Shown here piece after piece: positions 52,778-62,618 of a stretch of 64,000 bases of DNA (its first letter is position 1; the number at the start of each line of letters is the position of its first letter). The position numbers were made by a program, and so were the translations under genes. The notes under the pieces were generated by a model. It ran no database searches, was not told the origin of the DNA, and saw only the letters and a list, made by a program, of their open reading frames with translations. The stretch is from Caldisericota bacterium (GTDB taxonomy: Bacteria; Caldisericota; JANLFM01): NCBI GenBank assembly GCA_024655965.1, contig JANLFL010000002.1, positions 62,001-126,000 on the forward strand, in the 5' to 3' direction.

Positions 52778-55153
52778 TTAAAGGGTGCTCAAGTAGCGCA
52801 TTATTGCGCGGAACAGGGCTTCGGCAGTTTTCTGTCTGATATTCGGATCGAGAAGGAGCTTCTCCTCCTCGGGATTGGAGATGAACATCACCTCGGTTAA
52901 GACCGCGGGGATGGACTTGATGTCCTGAACCATGGTCATCTTCCAGGTGGGTATCCTGTATCCCCTGTCTTTCCTGCCCAGGGCATTCACCAGCTCCTCC
53001 TGGACGAGCTTTGCCAGGGGGAGGGCCTTGGGGTAGGCGTAGTAGGTCTCCGTTCCCCCCACTTCGGGATTGGTGGTGGAGTTGTTGTGAATGGAAAGAC
53101 AAAGGTCAGCGTGGCTGGCTTCGGCGATGGCCACTCTTCCGGGAAGATCGGGGGTGGAGGGGTCGTTCTCCGCCGTCCTGGTCATGATGACCTGGATCCC
53201 CGCGCCTTCGAGAAGGGTCCTCAAGCGGAGGGCGATGTCCAGGTTAATGGTGCTCTCCTTGGTTCCCGATGGTCCGATTGCCCCACCATCGTAGAAGCCC
53301 TCGGGAGTTGTCCTTCCGTGACCGGGATCGATCACAACCCTCCTTCCCGAAGGGTTGGGGGTGAGGCTCCCCGGCCTTTGGGCGCTGATTTTCAAGCCAA
53401 ACCCTTCTTGGGGGACATCGATGGCATAAGCCTGAGCCCGCCCCAAATGCAGGGTCACGGTCAGGGGACCGGCGCCCGTGGTGGTGGAGCGGGTAACATC
53501 CACCAGCATTCCCGTGGAACTTACGGTACGGGGCAGGAAGTAAGCCCGGGGGATGGTCAGATATAGCAGGTTGCTTTCGTCGTCGTACTTTTGCTGGAAG
53601 ATAAGTGGGGCTGTGCTTTGAAGCCTGACCTCCGATTGAACAGTGCCATCCGGTCCCGGGGTCTCGAGGGATTCGATCTTTAAAATCTGGGGATCCAGAT
53701 TTATTACCTCCCTCTGGGAATTCCAGCTGGGATAAAGCCCCAGGACATCCAGAGAGGATTCCATGGGGATGTAGACCTCGCCTTTGGATATTACCGCGGG
53801 TTGGGCCAAGCGAATCTGGGAAACTCCTTCCTTCTCCTCCAGAAGGGCGCGGCTGTCCCCGTTTGAGAAATAAAAGGTCCTGTTCCCAATCTCCAGGGAG
53901 GCGGAGCTGGAATTGGGATCAACCTTCACCGAAGCGAAAAGATAACTGGAAATGGGGGAAAGGGGGATGTAAATCAGGGGACCGTTTTTCAGGTAATTTA
54001 CCTCCTGGGGAAGCTCGGTTCCCTCCACCACCAGGTGGGGTGCCTGGGCCTTTACCTTGATGGTCAACTGTCCGGGAACGCTGTCCATCCGGGAGAACTC
54101 CAGGGGTCTCTTCAGATCAATGAACAGCCGGACCCGATTCCCATCAAGCGCCCGGATCCGCGCCCGGAGGACGTCTCCCTTCTTGATGGAATAAAGCGCC
54201 CCCTGAGCGGGGAATTGGGCATAGGGAAGGTCAAGGACTATCCGGTCAGGGTTCCCCAAAAGGGTGGGGGTGCCAGTGAGGTAGCCCTTTCCCCTCAAGG
54301 TAATTAACAGGTCTCCATCCTGCATCTTCCAATCAAGGCTTTCCACGGTGGCAACGGGCCATTCGGAAACGAACTCCGCCTGGATGCTGTTGACCCATCC
54401 CTTCTCTCCGTCGAGCAGCTCCAGAAGGTACCAGGTATCCTTCCGCCAATCCTGGGATACCCCGATTACCTTTCCCCCTGAATCAGGAGGGAGGTTGGCG
54501 CGGGGCTCGTGTTCTAATCCTGGTCCCTTGCGGAAAGGGGCAAGCTGGGTTATGCGGAGGAGTCTTCCGACGGCTTCAGTGGAGGTGAAAGTGAGTTCCG
54601 GGGAGACCTCCAGAAGTTCCTGGAAAACCCACCCCGAATCCCCGGCTGGCGTTTCCACCTGAAACCAGAGCTCGTCCTCCAGAGTCCAGGATGACCCCAC
54701 AACCTTTACCGGCGTCCCCTCCTCAAGGGTGCCGATCACGTCGAAGGCCGCGGATGGCCCGGAGCGCAGGTTGGAGAAGCTGTTTATGATTGCCGTGTTC
54801 CCTGAAGGGACATTTGAGGGTACCTCTTCAAGGGTCACCAGCCAGGAGGCGATCCATCCCTCCAGATCGAGGGAAGGAACGTAAACGTAGTACCAGGTCC
54901 TCCCCTCGATATCCAGGTCCTGGTCGTAGACGATCAATTCCGTCCCGTATTCTAAGGTGTAAAGGAGTTCGTATTCAGTACCTGGTCCGGAACGGAGGTT
55001 GGCAATTTCACCCGTGACATAGGCTTTCTGCTCCCCCTGGGCAAAGGAATAGGGGGGAAGCAAAAGAGCAACGAGGATTATAAGCCAAAAATATTTTAAA
55101 GCCTTTCTTTTCAGAAGGCGCACTCCCTTCTTTTTGATTTCCGATATTACCAC
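52778..55153 (-). CDS. N-acetylmuramoyl-L-alanine amidase with SH3 and AMIN-like domains
   Basis: The 791-residue exported protein has a signal segment (KYFWLIILVALLLPPYSFAQ). Three SH3b repeats follow (NLRSGPGTEYELLYTL; NLRSGPSAAFDVIGTL; PFRKGPGLEHEP). Next are an AMIN-like domain (DRIVLDLPYAQFP), a domain like the copper-amine-oxidase N-terminal fold, and an Amidase_3 catalytic domain: VVIDPGHG, KESTINLDIALR, LSIHNNS and TEVMFISNPEEE supply the zinc ligands and catalytic glutamate. It cuts the wall peptide from MurNAc. The start is uncertain: GTG 55153, GTG 55123 and the longer 55279 are in frame. Confidence 0.9.
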   Translation of the reverse strand: MVISEIKKKGVRLLKRKALKYFWLIILVALLLPPYSFAQGEQKAYVTGEIANLRSGPGTEYELLYTLEYGTELIVYDQDLDIEGRTWYYVYVPSLDLEGWIASWLVTLEEVPSNVPSGNTAIINSFSNLRSGPSAAFDVIGTLEEGTPVKVVGSSWTLEDELWFQVETPAGDSGWVFQELLEVSPELTFTSTEAVGRLLRITQLAPFRKGPGLEHEPRANLPPDSGGKVIGVSQDWRKDTWYLLELLDGEKGWVNSIQAEFVSEWPVATVESLDWKMQDGDLLITLRGKGYLTGTPTLLGNPDRIVLDLPYAQFPAQGALYSIKKGDVLRARIRALDGNRVRLFIDLKRPLEFSRMDSVPGQLTIKVKAQAPHLVVEGTELPQEVNYLKNGPLIYIPLSPISSYLFASVKVDPNSSSASLEIGNRTFYFSNGDSRALLEEKEGVSQIRLAQPAVISKGEVYIPMESSLDVLGLYPSWNSQREVINLDPQILKIESLETPGPDGTVQSEVRLQSTAPLIFQQKYDDESNLLYLTIPRAYFLPRTVSSTGMLVDVTRSTTTGAGPLTVTLHLGRAQAYAIDVPQEGFGLKISAQRPGSLTPNPSGRRVVIDPGHGRTTPEGFYDGGAIGPSGTKESTINLDIALRLRTLLEGAGIQVIMTRTAENDPSTPDLPGRVAIAEASHADLCLSIHNNSTTNPEVGGTETYYAYPKALPLAKLVQEELVNALGRKDRGYRIPTWKMTMVQDIKSIPAVLTEVMFISNPEEEKLLLDPNIRQKTAEALFRAIMRYLSTL

Positions 55154-55375
55154 ACCTTTCCCCGCCTGGGAACGAAGGAGTTTTCCCCTCCCTCCTCTTT
55201 GACGAATGTCCGGGCAAAAGTGATGGTTTCCGGAATCTTTACCCCTTTTCCGAAAGAGGGCAAGGAGAGTTTTTCCCATGCCCTTTAGGCGATTTTCAGG
55301 AGCTTTTTTAAAGCCTTTGGACGAACCCCGTGGTAATATTTCTCATATGAAAAAGAGGAGATTGGAAGGGTAAAA

Positions 55376-56602
55376 ATGGAAGTTCCCCTGTGGGCATCGG
55401 TCCCCTTCGCGCTGATGCTCCTTTCAATAGCCCTTTTCCCCCTGATTAACCTCCACTGGTGGGAGAAGAATTACCCCCTCGTGGCGATCGCCCTTGGGAT
55501 TCTGGGTCTTTCCCTTTACCTTTTCCTCTCCAGGGACCTGGAGACTGTCTGGCATACAGCGCTGGAATACTTCTCCTTCATTTCTTTGATCGGCTCGCTT
55601 TTCGTAGTCACGGGAGGAATTCTGATCCGCATTGAGGGACCGGCGACTCCCTGGGTCAATGCCCTGATCCTTTTTTTAGGTGCGGCAATTTCCAACGTCA
55701 TCGGGACAACCGGGGCATCCATGCTCTTGATCCGCCCCTTTTTGAGGTTGAACAAGGGAAGGTTGAAGCCCTACCTGGTAATATTTTTCATATTCATTGT
55801 TTCCAATATCGGAGGGGCCTTAACCCCCATCGGTGATCCTCCTCTATTCCTGGGATACCTAAAAGGGATTCCCTTCTTCTGGCTGGTGGAGCACGTATGG
55901 TTCATCTGGCTTTTCACTCTTGCCCTGGTCCTAGGGGTCTTCCTCTTCTTCGACTTCCGCAACCGGAAGGGGCTGGATGAGCCAGCATTTGCTGGAAAGC
56001 CCGGGCTTTTTTTTCTGGGAAAAAGGAGCCTGATATTCCTTGGCTTGATCATCATTGCCGTCTTCCTTCCCACACCAATTAGAGAACTCATCATGATTGC
56101 GTCGGCCCTGGCATCCTATTTCCTCACTCCCAGATCGGTGCATATAGACAACGACTTCTCCTTCGATCCGATAAAGGAAGTGGCCATCCTTTTTTTGGGG
56201 ATTTTCGCAACCATGATTCCCGCGCTGAAGTTCCTCGAAACCCATGGCCACAGCCTGGGGCTTACCACTCCCGGGCAGTTCTTCTGGATAACGGGGTCGC
56301 TTTCTTCCTTCCTGGACAACGCGCCAACTTACCTGACCTTCTTAACCACCGCCATGGGAGCGCTGGGGCTCGACATTCACGGGCTTTTAGCCCAGACCCC
56401 CAAGGATGTGGTGGCAATTTCCCTGGGTGCGGTATTTTTCGGAGCCATGACTTACATCGGGAACGGACCAAACTTCATGGTGAAGTGCATTTCCGACCGG
56501 ACCGGTCTAAAGTGCCCTTCATTCCTCGGTTATATCATCCGGTACTCCCTGCCCATCCTTGTTCCGGTATTCCTCCTGGTTTGGCTCCTGTTTATTAGAT
56601 AA
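55376..56602 (+). CDS. NhaD-like sodium:proton antiporter
   Basis: A 408-residue protein with about 11-12 hydrophobic segments. Typical ArsB/NhaD pieces are ISNVIGTTGASMLLIRPFL, SNIGGALTPIGDPPLFLGYL, SLSSFLDNAPTYLTFL and MTYIGNGPNFMVK. It exchanges Na+ for H+, consistent with a sodium-based or alkaline lifestyle. Its 3' end overlaps the convergent GNAT gene by 84 bp. Confidence 0.87.
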   Translation: MEVPLWASVPFALMLLSIALFPLINLHWWEKNYPLVAIALGILGLSLYLFLSRDLETVWHTALEYFSFISLIGSLFVVTGGILIRIEGPATPWVNALILFLGAAISNVIGTTGASMLLIRPFLRLNKGRLKPYLVIFFIFIVSNIGGALTPIGDPPLFLGYLKGIPFFWLVEHVWFIWLFTLALVLGVFLFFDFRNRKGLDEPAFAGKPGLFFLGKRSLIFLGLIIIAVFLPTPIRELIMIASALASYFLTPRSVHIDNDFSFDPIKEVAILFLGIFATMIPALKFLETHGHSLGLTTPGQFFWITGSLSSFLDNAPTYLTFLTTAMGALGLDIHGLLAQTPKDVVAISLGAVFFGAMTYIGNGPNFMVKCISDRTGLKCPSFLGYIIRYSLPILVPVFLLVWLLFIR

Positions 56603-57244
56603 TTCCCTGACCATCACAAAAAAGCCAACCTTTCCCACGGTAAATTCCCTCTCAATTCGGAAGTCCTCCGCAAGGTAAAGGGAAATCGCCCCTTTATTTT
56701 CCTTTTCCACCTCAAGCTGAACTTTGGGAGTTTTGGCTTCAGCGAAGACCCTTCGAAGCAAAGCCCTCCCGATACCCTTTCCCCTCGCCCGAGGAACCAC
56801 CCCCAGAAAGAGAACCCTAAGGCAGGGGAATTTGGGCCGTGAAAGCCAGGCGGATTTTAATAGGGAAAAAAGAAAGGGGAGGGACTTCCAGCGGATCTCT
56901 CTCCAGAGTTTGCCAAAAAAGGATAGGAGGAACCCAAGAGGGGCGCTCCAGTTTGAGGGAATGCAGAGGACCGCGCCAAGCGAGGCGCCGCCCTCTCTGA
57001 AGATCCAGGCCCGGGATTTCCCACTTTTTAGAAAAAATTCAGAAGCAATCCGGAAAAACCGGGGAAAATTTTCCCGAGGGAAGCGCTTTAACCGGCGCAG
57101 GGCCTCATCTTCGGAAAAAGCCTCACCCAGGACCGAGGAGATTTCCTCCCAATGGGAGGGGTCGGCGGGGAATATCCCGCTTTCTGAATCCTGCTTTTCC
57201 CCCATTGACCCTTCGTTTCCAGTGACCCCTTCAAGCCAATTCAT
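56519..57244 (-). CDS. GNAT acetyltransferase
   Basis: A 241-residue protein. The acetyl-CoA loop is GVVPRARGKGIGRALLRRV (about 147-165), followed by QLEVEKENKGAISLYLAEDF. The N-terminal acidic 30 residues are unassigned. The substrate is unknown. The 84-bp overlap with the antiporter falls in its C-terminal tail (after VGFFVMVREL), which may be non-essential. Confidence 0.78.
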   Translation of the reverse strand: MNWLEGVTGNEGSMGEKQDSESGIFPADPSHWEEISSVLGEAFSEDEALRRLKRFPRENFPRFFRIASEFFLKSGKSRAWIFREGGASLGAVLCIPSNWSAPLGFLLSFFGKLWREIRWKSLPFLFSLLKSAWLSRPKFPCLRVLFLGVVPRARGKGIGRALLRRVFAEAKTPKVQLEVEKENKGAISLYLAEDFRIEREFTVGKVGFFVMVRELSNKQEPNQEEYRNKDGQGVPDDITEE

Positions 57245-57428
57245 TTCTCTCCTCGGATCGGTCTTTTTTAAATCTTCGGTCCCTTTTGCCCTGCCTCTTT
57301 TCTAATGGCGCTTCCCCCTCTGGAAGGCCTGTCCTCCAACCTAAAGTCCCCCGACTTAAAAAATCCCCGGGCTTCATTAATCCCAATTCGGAAAGGATGG
57401 CGGGGACACCTCCTTCAAAATCTGGACT

Positions 57429-57968
57429 TTAACCCCCTTCCCTTTCCTTGATGAGGGCCTCGAGGTAGTACTTCTCGCTTCCGGGCTCAAAGCAGACCAG
57501 CCTAACGATCAGGTCGTTTTCCTCGAGGAACGATTTTACCTCCCGGATGGCGATCCTGGCTGCCAGGTCCTTGGGGAAGCCATAAGCCCCCGTGGAGATG
57601 GCGGGAAAAGAAACGGTTTTCACCCCCAGATCCTTGGCAAGTTGAAGGCTCCTTTTATAGCAGGAAGCAAGGAGCTCTGGCTCCCCGGCCCTTCCGCCCC
57701 TCCAGATTGGGCCAACGGTGTGAATGATGTATTTGGCTTTCAACCGGTACCCCCCTGTCACCTTGGCATCGCCGGTTTTACAACCCCCCAGTTTCCGGCA
57801 TTCCTCGAGGAGTTGAGGGCCAGCCTTCCGATGGATTGCCCCGTCCACCCCTCCCCCGCCGAGGAGCGTGGTATTGGCAGCGTTCACAATGGCATCCACT
57901 TCCTCTTCGGTGATGTCCCCGACCACAATCTGCAGGTTTCCCTCCGAGTAAACCACCACGTTTCCCAC
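57429..57968 (-). CDS. Macro-domain ADP-ribose deacylase
   Basis: A 179-residue macro domain with [38 protein letters not shown] and [17 protein letters not shown], the ADP-ribose-binding loops. Such enzymes remove acetyl from O-acetyl-ADP-ribose or ADP-ribose from acidic residues. It stands alone, with a GAAGGAGG site before the ATG. No sirtuin or ART gene is adjacent. Confidence 0.93.
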   Translation of the reverse strand: MGNVVVYSEGNLQIVVGDITEEEVDAIVNAANTTLLGGGGVDGAIHRKAGPQLLEECRKLGGCKTGDAKVTGGYRLKAKYIIHTVGPIWRGGRAGEPELLASCYKRSLQLAKDLGVKTVSFPAISTGAYGFPKDLAARIAIREVKSFLEENDLIVRLVCFEPGSEKYYLEALIKEREGG

Positions 57969-58321
57969 TCCCGAACCTCCTTCAGTTTTTTGATACCACT
58001 TCTATTATGCCAATCGGGGTTTATTTTTCCATTTCATCAAATTTTTAGAAGAGAAGTTTCCGGGGAATTCCCCTTTTTGGCGAAAAAAGCAAGGCTCTCA
58101 AAAAAATTCAGGGTGGGCGATTGCCTTTTCCAGAGCTTAGAATAAGTACCAAACCGGGGGTTCTTCCAAATGCCTCTCCAGGAGTGAAACCGGAGAATCA
58201 ATCCTTCATTTTATCTTGGCTGGAGGAATTATTTCGGACAAAATAAGCCTCCATTTTTTCATAAAGAAGTTTCAGGAAGAGAAGGAAAAAGATATGGCCC
58301 CCTTGGTGAGACAAAAAATGG
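57969..58321. other. Gene-free spacer between the macro gene and tmRNA
   Basis: About 350 bp with no supported gene. The plus-strand frames that cross into tmRNA are spurious. Confidence 0.5.
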
Positions 58322-58667
58322 TGGAGGCGGCGGGAGTCGAACCCGCGTCCAAAAGGCTTACCCCAAAGGCCTCTACGAGCGTAGCCTGTATTTTCTCTCG
58401 TCCCCGGACCTCCCACAGGCAGGATTTCCGGAAACCAGCCCGAGTTTGCTTCTCCTGGCTGCCCTCAGGCGGGGCTCACCAGAGAGGCCCTGCTGTTTGA
58501 CGCCCTTCCCGCCCCGCAGGGTGAGAGCCGAGAAGGACGGCTAACGCTTAAGCGTAAGCTACTTGGTAGTTGTTGGCACTTATTGTGCGCCGCAGTGATT
58601 TAAGAGGTCTGCGACCACCTCTACTCGCCACCTTTGCCTTCAGCCTCTGTCGAAACCTTGCGCCCCC
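58322..58667 (-). ncRNA. ssrA: tmRNA
   Basis: The 346-nt minus-strand RNA has tRNA-like ends: acceptor GGGGGCG/CGCCTCC with one G-U pair, T stem GCGGG/CCCGC around TTCGACT, and encoded CCA at 58319-58321. The 5' part carries the conserved GGTTTCGACAGAGG. The tag frame at 58551-58577 reads ANNYQVAYA followed by TAA (58548-58550). Together with smpB it rescues stalled ribosomes and marks proteins for degradation. A TAAAAT about 8 bases before the 5' end may be its -10. Confidence 0.96.
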
Positions 58668-58761
58668 TCAAATTCATTTTATCACAAATTGAAACGCAAA
58701 AAAGGAAAAGTTCATTCCCTGATGAACGAAAAGGGAAATTTTTGGGTCTAATCATTGGAAA

Positions 58762-59901
58762 ATGAGGAGACGATATTTGGCAAAGATCATTATTTCCGGG
58801 CTTCTCTTTGCCCTACTATTTATTTTTTTCCCCTCCGGGGTCCTTGCATCGAATGAGGAGCTCGCAAGCGAACATTTCCGCTTCCTGTTCGATGACCCTT
58901 CCTTAAAGGAAAAGGTCGCCTCCCTCTCTTCCCAGCGGGAAGCCTTCATCGATTTTTTCAAAGGAAAATTCCCGGGGGCTAAGGACCCGGGATTAATCGA
59001 ATGCTATATCTTCAATTCCTGGAAGGAAGCCTTCGAGAAAGCCTCTGGGCTTCCCGAAGGCTCAGCCTATAACGTTTATAGCGGTGGGGAATTCCAGAGA
59101 AGCGAGGAGGTCGCCCTGGCTGTGAAAAATTCGCTGGGGGAAAGCGCTTCCTTCCTCCAGAGCGGGTTGGTCAAACTCCTCTGGGACGAGTTCCGGGGAT
59201 TCGGGCCCCACACCTCGGTCCTCCTCCTTCTTAAGGAACATCAATTCTACACCCCTTACGATATGATGTACCGCCCCTATTCCCTCTATTCCACCTGCAC
59301 TTTTTCCTCCTTCCTGGCCTTTCTCAACGAGACATACGGCCGAGAGAAACTCTTGAGCCTCCTTTCAAGCGTCAAGGACTACATGCTAACCAAGGGACAG
59401 AGCTTCCTGATCCTCCAGACCTTCCAGGGAATTTACGGAAAAAGCATCGATCAACTGACCAAAGAATGGAAGGATTTTCTCTTGAGCCTCCCCAGCCCTC
59501 CATATGATTCAAAAACCTACGCAGAGGCTGCGGAGTTCATAAACAAAGCCGGGGCGGAGTTCTACCTCTGGATCGATTTTCCCAATTTTCAGGAAATCCT
59601 GGAGAACTACGGTGTTTTGAATTTCTACTTCGACAATTTCGACATGGAAAAGACCCGGGGCAAATTGGCCCAGACAAGGGAAATGGTCGCTCAGAGCGAA
59701 AAAGCGTGGAAATCTGTCAGGAACCCGGTAACCTATTTCATCTGGGGAGGGGTTGCCCTGGGAGCGATCCTCTTTTCGGTTTCCCTTTATCTGATAATCA
59801 TGGCCCAGATCAACAAAAGGAAAGCCCTGGCTTTCAGGAAAAAACGAGAAAAGGAGGAGAAGAACTTCGAGGATTTCCTGGAGGGAAAATCGAAGGATTA
59901 A
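58762..59901 (+). CDS. Exported, membrane-anchored protein of unknown function
   Basis: A 379-residue protein with a signal peptide (IIISGLLFALLFIFFPSGVLA), a 270-residue ectodomain and a C-terminal transmembrane helix (FIWGGVALGAILFSVSLYLI) with a basic tail. The ectodomain order (SEHFRFLF at the start, a helical KLLWDEFRGFG, and LTKEWKDFL at the end) resembles peptidase-MA-like proteins. The expected HExxH zinc motif is absent, so it is probably non-catalytic. It lies between tmRNA and smpB on the opposite strand. Confidence 0.65.
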   Translation: MRRRYLAKIIISGLLFALLFIFFPSGVLASNEELASEHFRFLFDDPSLKEKVASLSSQREAFIDFFKGKFPGAKDPGLIECYIFNSWKEAFEKASGLPEGSAYNVYSGGEFQRSEEVALAVKNSLGESASFLQSGLVKLLWDEFRGFGPHTSVLLLLKEHQFYTPYDMMYRPYSLYSTCTFSSFLAFLNETYGREKLLSLLSSVKDYMLTKGQSFLILQTFQGIYGKSIDQLTKEWKDFLLSLPSPPYDSKTYAEAAEFINKAGAEFYLWIDFPNFQEILENYGVLNFYFDNFDMEKTRGKLAQTREMVAQSEKAWKSVRNPVTYFIWGGVALGAILFSVSLYLIIMAQINKRKALAFRKKREKEEKNFEDFLEGKSKD

Positions 59902-59904
59902 AGG

Positions 59905-60381
59905 TCAGCGCACCTTCCTCAATTTTGCCTTCATGGCTTCCGCAATTGCCCTTCTTTCCTCTTTCCTCCGAATCGCCTCCCTTTTATCGTATTCCTTCTT
60001 GCCCCTGGCGAGGGCGATCTCCAGTTTTGCCAAGTGGTTCTTCAGGTAAAGACGGAGGGGAATTATGGTCAAGCCCTTCTCCAGGGACTTCCCCTGAAGC
60101 CGGCGAATCTCCCACTTGTGAAGGAGAAGTTTCCTTTTCCGGGTGGGGTCATGAGCGAACATTGCAGCAGGCTTGTAGCTCCCGATATGCAGGTTGAACA
60201 CATAAGCTTCACCGTTTTCCACCTTAACGAAGGAGTCAAGGAAATTCACCTTCCCTTCTCGGATGGCTTTTATTTCCGATCCGTAGAGGGAAAGCCCTGC
60301 TTCGAATTTCTCGAGAATTTCATAAAAGTGGGCGGCGCGGCGGTTGACCGCCACAACCTTAATCCCCTGATCCTTTTCCAT
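59905..60381 (-). CDS. smpB: SsrA-binding protein
   Basis: A 158-residue tmRNA partner with the family order: VAVNRRAAHFYEILEKFEAGL, LYGSEIKAIREGKVNFLDSF (part), AYVFNLHIGSY, RKRKLLLHKWEI, and a basic C-terminal tail ending in RKEERRAIAEAM. It binds the tRNA-like part of tmRNA on the ribosome. It lies 1.2 kb from ssrA. Its stop is 4 bp from the neighbouring gene's end. Confidence 0.97.
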   Translation of the reverse strand: MEKDQGIKVVAVNRRAAHFYEILEKFEAGLSLYGSEIKAIREGKVNFLDSFVKVENGEAYVFNLHIGSYKPAAMFAHDPTRKRKLLLHKWEIRRLQGKSLEKGLTIIPLRLYLKNHLAKLEIALARGKKEYDKREAIRRKEERRAIAEAMKAKLRKVR

Positions 60382-60488
60382 TTCTCTTGCTCAAGGTCCT
60401 TTATTGTGAAAGGATAACACATAGAAGGGAAAGTAAAAAAGGAACAAGGCTGGCTTTCAGCCGTCAAAAATATCAGGAGAACGAGGGG

Positions 60489-62468
60489 ATGAATAACTCA
60501 ATTAAAAACATTATTTTGACACTTTTGATCTTTTGCATAGGTCTTCCCCCTTTATTTCTGGAAAAGGTGGAGACCGTGCTGGGGGAGGATGCTCCTTCAA
60601 TTGCTTTTCAAGCCTCCTTCCAAAGGGACTTCTACTATCCCGGAGAGATCGCGGAAATCAACCTGGAATTGGAGAACGGAGGGGCGGAAAGCGTCCAACT
60701 TTCCTTCACCTCCTCCCAGATTTACGACCTGGAGATCACCGGGCCAAACTCCTACTTCTGGAGGTGGTCTCAGGGGAAGTTCTTCTTGACGGTGATCAAT
60801 TCCATCACCCTTGCTCCTGGGGAAAAGAAGGTGTTTTCCGAATACTGGACCATTCCCCAGGGAGCAAGCCCGGGGAAGTACTTTTTAAAGGCCCGGATAA
60901 CCTCCTCCGATTTTCCCCTTGAGGGCTCTTCAAGCGTTGAAGTAAGGGAGGGAGGAAAATGGGAGGAGGTCTTCCTTCAGGACGACAGCGGGGACGTGAT
61001 TTTAATTTCCACCTTCAAGGAGGATTTCCTGAAATCCCTTCGGGATTCCCAAAAAGACCAGGAAACCTGGGTCAGCGGAAAGGTGATCAGGACGGAAAAC
61101 CCCCCCTGGAATTTCTCCTTCCTTCCCGACTCCCTCACCCTCTCCCCTTCCCAACCCGCTCAGGTTGTCCCGGGACTTTGGGAACTCCAGGAAAACCTGG
61201 ATCGCTGGACGGGCGTCCCCACAGTTTCTTTAAGGCTTAAACCCCTTTCCTGGCTGGAGGAAGTCCCCTTCTCGGATCTTCAGGGCCACTGGGCGAAACC
61301 CCCCATCCTCGCTTTATTCAAATTTGGGATAGTGAACGGCTACCCTGACGGGACATTCCGACCTGATGGCCTTCTCACCAGGGCAGAATTCGCAAAGATG
61401 GTGGTTCTGGCATTAAAACTCTCCCTGGTTCAGTTCCCCACCCCGTCCTACTCCGACGTTCCCCGAGACCACTGGGGATATTTGTACATCGAGACTGCCT
61501 CCAGGGCAGGCCTGTTCATGGGTTTTCCCGGAGGGACCTTTCATCCCGAGGAGTTCGTCACCAGGGAACAGATATTAACGGTCATCGCCAGAAATGCAGG
61601 ATGGATAGTTGACCCCCCTGAAAACCCTACTTTCCCTGATCTGGAAAAGGATTACTGGGCCTTCCCTTATGTGGAACAGGCAATCAAGGAGGGATTCATG
61701 GAAAAGGAGGACAAAAGATTGACCGGGGACCTCTGGGGGCCCGGGACCCCCGCAACCAGGGGTCAGGCAGCCCTACTTCTTTCCCGTCTTTACTTCCTCT
61801 TTGAGAAAAGGGCCGATAAAATCATCATCCAGGCGGACCACGGAGGAGGCCTTGTCCCCATCGAAGCCCTCCGCCAGCACGTGGTGGGCTTCACCCTATA
61901 CGGGGATGGAACATACATAACCGAAAGGAATGGCTTCGTCCGAACCGGAAAACTACCCTTCTGGCGGGTTCTTGATTTAATCACCTTCTTTTCCTCTTTC
62001 GGGTTTTTCCAGATGAAGGATTTTTACGAACCGGAGCCCAAGGTTTACGACGCTCCCTCCACCTATATCCGGGTGGAATCAGCAAAAGTGAAGAAAACAG
62101 TTTCCGAATACGCCTGGGGAGCCCCAGGGGAGTTCAGGTTCCTTTATACATTCCTCAAACGAAACGATTTTGGCCCCACCGAGGAGTTCGTCCCCCAAAG
62201 GAGCATCCTCTTCGTGAGCCTCCTCGGTCCCCTGGAGAACCTGAATCAAGACCAGAGAGCGAGGATTGTCCAGCTCCCGGAGGAGTTCGAAAAGGGGATT
62301 CCCCCTTTGAAGGAACTGGAAAAGAAACCCGAGGGCTTCGAACTGAAACCAGAACTTTACTCCTTAATTGCCGGGCTTCTGGGAAACAACGGGCGGGTGA
62401 TATTTGCCCTTCAGGATAACCTGGTTTATTCCCTCACCGTCAAGATCTTCCTCCCCTATCAGGAATGA
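60489..62468 (+). CDS. Surface protein with BsuPI-like and three SLH domains
   Basis: A 659-residue exported protein. After a signal segment (IILTLLIFCIGLPPLFL) comes a BsuPI-type Ig-like domain (about 45-155; FYYPGEIAEINLELENGG; QIYDLEITGP). Three SLH domains follow (about 275-460): FSDLQGHWAKPPILALFKFG, YSDVPRDHWGYLYIETASRAG, FPDLEKDYWAFPYVEQAIKEG (each quoted in part). SLH domains bind pyruvylated wall polymers and indicate an S-layer-type envelope. The remaining 190 residues are unassigned. ATG 60489 has AGGAGA upstream, and the frame from 60387 is rejected. Confidence 0.87.
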   Translation: MNNSIKNIILTLLIFCIGLPPLFLEKVETVLGEDAPSIAFQASFQRDFYYPGEIAEINLELENGGAESVQLSFTSSQIYDLEITGPNSYFWRWSQGKFFLTVINSITLAPGEKKVFSEYWTIPQGASPGKYFLKARITSSDFPLEGSSSVEVREGGKWEEVFLQDDSGDVILISTFKEDFLKSLRDSQKDQETWVSGKVIRTENPPWNFSFLPDSLTLSPSQPAQVVPGLWELQENLDRWTGVPTVSLRLKPLSWLEEVPFSDLQGHWAKPPILALFKFGIVNGYPDGTFRPDGLLTRAEFAKMVVLALKLSLVQFPTPSYSDVPRDHWGYLYIETASRAGLFMGFPGGTFHPEEFVTREQILTVIARNAGWIVDPPENPTFPDLEKDYWAFPYVEQAIKEGFMEKEDKRLTGDLWGPGTPATRGQAALLLSRLYFLFEKRADKIIIQADHGGGLVPIEALRQHVVGFTLYGDGTYITERNGFVRTGKLPFWRVLDLITFFSSFGFFQMKDFYEPEPKVYDAPSTYIRVESAKVKKTVSEYAWGAPGEFRFLYTFLKRNDFGPTEEFVPQRSILFVSLLGPLENLNQDQRARIVQLPEEFEKGIPPLKELEKKPEGFELKPELYSLIAGLLGNNGRVIFALQDNLVYSLTVKIFLPYQE

Positions 62469-62618
62469 ACAGGGATAAAGGAAGAGGTGATTTTTTCCCT
62501 TTTTAACTGCGGTGATGGTTAAGGAACGGGGATTCCCAAAGGGATGGACCGAGGATTTCTGTCCTTTACTTGAAGTCCTCCGGGGAATATCATCAGAAAA
62601 AACGAGGAGGTGGTAAGT

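Noticed and set aside
58216..58500. 94-residue plus-strand frame
   Set aside because: It is antisense to tmRNA, and the protein-like stretch is a translated tRNA-like domain.
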